DNA of 64,000 bases, taken from JASDSY01 sp041441465. GTDB lineage: Bacteria > Muiribacteriota > UBA9980. Position numbers and translations under genes: made by a program. The stretch is from positions 62,001-126,000 of the forward strand of contig JASDSY010000031.1 of assembly GCA_041441465.1 (NCBI GenBank), read 5' to 3'. The notes under the pieces are model-generated. The model was given only the letters and a program-made list of their open reading frames with translations. It was not told the DNA's origin and did not search any database. Below are positions 61,295-64,000 of the stretch, piece after piece; within the stretch, counting starts at the first letter, position 1; each line of letters starts with the position of its first letter.

Positions 61295-62908
61295 TTATTT
61301 CAGCAACGAAAGAATCATTTGTGGTTTCTGATTAGCTTGAGCCAACATCGAAGTACCAGCCTGCATCAATATCTGCTGTTTAGTGAATGTCGTCATTTCC
61401 AACGATATATCCGCATCTCTAATCTTCGATTCAGCTGAAGCTAAGTTTTCATTTTGTATCTGTAACGTCTTATCAGTGTAATCAAGCCTGTTAAGTACAG
61501 CACCCATTGTAGCACGAAGACCAGATACATCCTTAATAGCCTGCTGAACAACCTTTAACGATAATGCTGCGTTATCAGCAGTATCAACTTTAATATCAGC
61601 AAGTGAACCAAATTTACTTGAAGCACCTTTACCTATACTTGTAGTGTCAATTGAACTGATACTATACGAAAGATTTTGCTGATAGTTAGCACCAGTTTGC
61701 AACGTAAGTTTGCTTGCGGTACTTAATGTAATGTATGCGGTATCATTAGCTGAAGCTAATCTTCCAAATGCCACCTCCTGGGCCGAAGCTTGAAGAGCAC
61801 CCGCATTGGAGTTATTAAGAATGTAACCACCATTAGCTCCATTTGAAAGTTCAACACCAACTTTTAAACCATAAGCACTTGAACCCGAATTTTGCATCTG
61901 AAATACATTACCGCCTTCAGACGCTACCACATTCATTGCAATACCGTCTATATTAGCAGCAGCATTTGTACCGCTAGCCACTAAACCTGTTGCAGCCATA
62001 TTAAGGAATGTCATCCATATCGAAGCATTACCACCAAGTGTTATCTGGTTAGACTTACCAGTTACAGTATTATAAGAACCAACAAGTGCATAACCAACAA
62101 TCGTACCAGAAGCAGCAGTTACAGTCTTGGCATTAGCAGCATCAGTATCAACTTTACCGGAAACTAATGACACAAATCGGCTTTGTGACATCGTAGCTAC
62201 AACACCCGTTCTACTATTTTGAGCATTTATTTTTGATAATATCGACTCAACGTTATCGGATGTTCCAATACTAATTTCAACGCCATTTAATGTAATTGTT
62301 GTATTGGCACCAACTGTGCTTGCCGCACCTGCCGCAGCTAAAGCACCAGTATATTGAGCCGCCGAACCGATAGCAGTAAGTGTAAATTTAGCACTTGTAA
62401 CATCTTTAACCGTACCTTCAACTTCAAGAATCCTTATAGAACCAACCGCTCCATTTCCCGTCGAAGCAATAAGATTTTTTTGAATATCCATATTGCCATT
62501 AAGAAGTTTAATGGTGTTATATTCAGTATCGGTAGAAATAGTATTGATCTGACTCATTAGTTGGTCTATTTCATCTTTAATAGTACCACGGTCACTTGCA
62601 GTAAGAGTCTGGTTCGAAGCCCTAACAGTAAGTTCTTCAATACGTGATAACATCTTACCAACCTGATTAAGGGCACCTTCAGCAATCTTATACAAAGCAA
62701 CGCCATCCTGTGTATTCTGAATAGCTGTTGTAGTACCTTGTCTCTGAGCATACATTTTTTCTACGATAGCAAGACCGGAAGCGTCATCTGCGGCGCTATT
62801 AATTCTAAGACCTGAAGATAATCTTTCGAGAGTTTTATCAAGAGCTAAATTAGTCTGATAAACGTTCCTCTGAGCATTCATAGCAGCGATATTAGTATTT
62901 AAATACAT
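61295..62908 (-). CDS. fliC: Flagellin
   Basis: This is a 537-residue filament subunit. The conserved D0/D1 start (LNTNIAAMNAQRNVYQTNLA, then ERLSSGLRINSAADDASGLA) and end (SAESKIRDADISLEMTTFTK, then QANQKPQMILSLLK) are intact. The central part is a variable Ala/Gly/Thr/Ser-rich domain with a flagellin-IN-like piece (TLNGVEISIGTSDNVESILS). AAGGAGGAG lies just before the ATG. It lies 290 nt downstream of a second flagellin. Confidence 0.96.
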   Translation of the reverse strand: MYLNTNIAAMNAQRNVYQTNLALDKTLERLSSGLRINSAADDASGLAIVEKMYAQRQGTTTAIQNTQDGVALYKIAEGALNQVGKMLSRIEELTVRASNQTLTASDRGTIKDEIDQLMSQINTISTDTEYNTIKLLNGNMDIQKNLIASTGNGAVGSIRILEVEGTVKDVTSAKFTLTAIGSAAQYTGALAAAGAASTVGANTTITLNGVEISIGTSDNVESILSKINAQNSRTGVVATMSQSRFVSLVSGKVDTDAANAKTVTAASGTIVGYALVGSYNTVTGKSNQITLGGNASIWMTFLNMAATGLVASGTNAAANIDGIAMNVVASEGGNVFQMQNSGSSAYGLKVGVELSNGANGGYILNNSNAGALQASAQEVAFGRLASANDTAYITLSTASKLTLQTGANYQQNLSYSISSIDTTSIGKGASSKFGSLADIKVDTADNAALSLKVVQQAIKDVSGLRATMGAVLNRLDYTDKTLQIQNENLASAESKIRDADISLEMTTFTKQQILMQAGTSMLAQANQKPQMILSLLK

Positions 62909-63133
62909 AAAAACTCCTCCTTGTTATTGCCTGAATGGCTTCCTTGCCATTCATTATTTTTTACACTATTGTTATCGTAAATATATTTTAAATAGTAAAA
63001 GTTTACAATTTGTCATTTTAAACATTTTATAATAATTGTATATTTTTTTCTCGTTTTTTCTTCATTTTTTAACTATTTTTATATTTTTTTCTCGTTTTTT
63101 ATAAATTCTATTTTTATATTTTTAAGTTTAAAC

Positions 63134-63168
63134 AAAAAAAGCTACTCATAAATAATTCATGAATAGCT
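63134..63168 (-). terminator. Intrinsic terminator after the second flagellin
   Basis: On the minus strand AGCTATTCAT pairs with ATGAGTAGCT (one G-U) followed by seven T (63134-63140 on the plus strand are A). Confidence 0.85.
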
Positions 63169-63198
63169 ATTTTATTTGATATTTATGTAAATTTTTAT

Positions 63199-64000
63199 TT
63201 ATTTAAGTAATTGTAACACATTTTGTTGTTTTGAGTTTGCTTGTGCAAGCATTGCATTAGCAGTTTGAACAAGTATCTGGTTCCTTGAATACTGTGTCAT
63301 TTCGAGAGCCATATCTGCATCACGTATCTTTGATTCCGCAGAAGCCATATTCTCTTTCTGTATTCGAAGTGTTTTTTCAGTATAACCAAGACGATTCATT
63401 TTAGAACCTAAATTAGCTCGAATATCAGTAACATCGGTAATAGCCTTCTGAATTACTTTTAAAGATAAATTCGCATCTTCAGCAGTAATAACACTTACCT
63501 GTTTTAATGATGTAATTTTTGAAGAGGCCCCCTGACCGAGTTGATCCGGAGATATCGACTGAATGCTATACGAAATAGACTGATTGTAATTTGCGCCAAG
63601 CTGAATTCCAAGTTTTTTGGTATCATTAGTGGAAATATTAACGGTATCAGTAGCGGAAGTTATATATATAACCGATGACATAACAGTACCCCCTGCACTG
63701 GAGCCTGTTAATACATAACCGCCATAAGCACCATTAAACATATTTGTACCAACTTTAATACCATAAGCAGGTGAACCGGCATCTTTCATTTCTAATACAT
63801 TACCACTTCCCTGCATGGTAATACCACCAAGCAACCCAGCAACATTGGTTCCCGACGCATTATAGCCCGCGACACCACCAGTAAAACCTATATGAGACCA
63901 TATTCCAATATCTCCGCCAAGGTTTATCAATGCAGCACTACCAATTATCGTATATCCAATAGCACTGCCATTTGCAGCTGTTGCACCACCTAAACCATTA
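63199..64000 (-). CDS. Second flagellin, 5' end cut by window
   Basis: The frame is open to the window edge; 267 codons before the stop are visible. It has the flagellin C-terminal D1/D0 region (SAESKIRDADMALEMTQYSR, then NSKQQNVLQLLK), and the variable region aligns with the flagellin at 61295-62908 (GNVLEMKDAGSPAYGIKVG versus GNVFQMQNSGSSAYGLKVG). The apparent start at 63930 is an internal TTG, not the gene start. The stop is followed by a strong terminator. Confidence 0.92.
   Translation of the reverse strand, partial: NGLGGATAANGSAIGYTIIGSAALINLGGDIGIWSHIGFTGGVAGYNASGTNVAGLLGGITMQGSGNVLEMKDAGSPAYGIKVGTNMFNGAYGGYVLTGSSAGGTVMSSVIYITSATDTVNISTNDTKKLGIQLGANYNQSISYSIQSISPDQLGQGASSKITSLKQVSVITAEDANLSLKVIQKAITDVTDIRANLGSKMNRLGYTEKTLRIQKENMASAESKIRDADMALEMTQYSRNQILVQTANAMLAQANSKQQNVLQLLK

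Noticed and set aside
62960..62975. ACGATAAC as a sigma-28 (FliA) -10 upstream of flagellin
   Set aside because: No TAAA-type -35 lies at the expected 15-nt distance, so the promoter could not be supported.
63199..63930. A short 243-residue flagellin starting at 63930
   Set aside because: That codon is an internal TTG; the frame continues to the window edge and aligns with the central domain of the other flagellin.
1..64000. tRNA, rRNA, CRISPR array, insertion sequence or prophage
   Set aside because: Looked for on both strands by eye; no cloverleaf T-loop pattern, spaced direct repeats, transposase or integrase motif was recognised. A dedicated scan could still find a small one.

Overview
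The window is an AT-rich chromosomal segment of a flagellated bacterium with a lipopolysaccharide outer membrane. The evidence is an lpx/bam/tamB/mla cluster, outer-membrane and secreted proteins, enolase, seryl-tRNA synthetase, phosphatidylethanolamine synthesis genes and a flagellin locus. One scaffold gap of exactly 100 N (36007-36106) is flanked by a 55-base duplicate, as in a metagenome-assembled genome. The domain mix (LpxC-FabZ fusion, minimal MlaEFD with a very long MlaD, SpoIVB-like S55 protein, many FlgD-type Ig modules) suggests an uncultured diderm lineage, for example near Wallbacteria or Riflebacteria. I cannot place it from sequence alone.

Region 1 (1-16.3 kb, minus strand) is an outer-membrane biogenesis cluster. 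In transcription order it holds an S55/SpoIVB-like protein, mlaE, mlaF, mlaD, a tamB-like gene, bamA, ompH/skp, lpxD, a YjbH-like protein, the lpxC-fabZ fusion and lpxA (cut by the window edge). It covers lipid A first steps, outer-membrane protein insertion and phospholipid transport.

Region 2 (16.6-21.2 kb, minus) holds a phosphodiester glycosidase-type exported protein, a soluble cNMP-PAS histidine kinase and enolase. Region 3 (21.3-23.8 kb, plus) holds a PrsW-type membrane protease and a secreted arginine/agmatine deiminase with an extra C-terminal domain. Region 4 (23.9-27.3 kb, minus) is a low-GC two-gene locus. It has a caspase-like protein whose signal peptide sits in another frame across a (CAAT)4 repeat under a leaderless-looking promoter, plus a secreted helical partner. 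A structured GC-rich island follows at 27.5-27.7 kb.

Region 5 (27.8-38.5 kb) holds a histidine phosphatase, GDP-mannose dehydratase and a GT4 glycosyltransferase (surface sugar), a fucose isomerase-like protein, a B12/radical SAM protein, serS, psd (split by the gap), pssA and a strongly promoted exported Ala/Lys/Pro/Glu-rich protein. Region 6 (38.6-47.7 kb, minus) holds a HEAT-repeat protein and a putative operon with a 2070-residue Ig-repeat surface protein, two lipoproteins and a VWA protein. Region 7 (48.0-54.9 kb, plus) holds two DUF3857/transglutaminase paralogues, one lacking its catalytic residues, a MoaD/ThiS-like protein with a terminal Gly-Gly, and a GT-C membrane glycosyltransferase.

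Region 8 (55.2-64 kb, minus) is a flagellar filament locus: two flagellins (one cut by the window edge), flaG, fliD, two fliS copies, an FlgN-like chaperone, two copies of an unnamed small protein and an inserted methyltransferase. No tRNA, rRNA, CRISPR array or insertion sequence was recognised.
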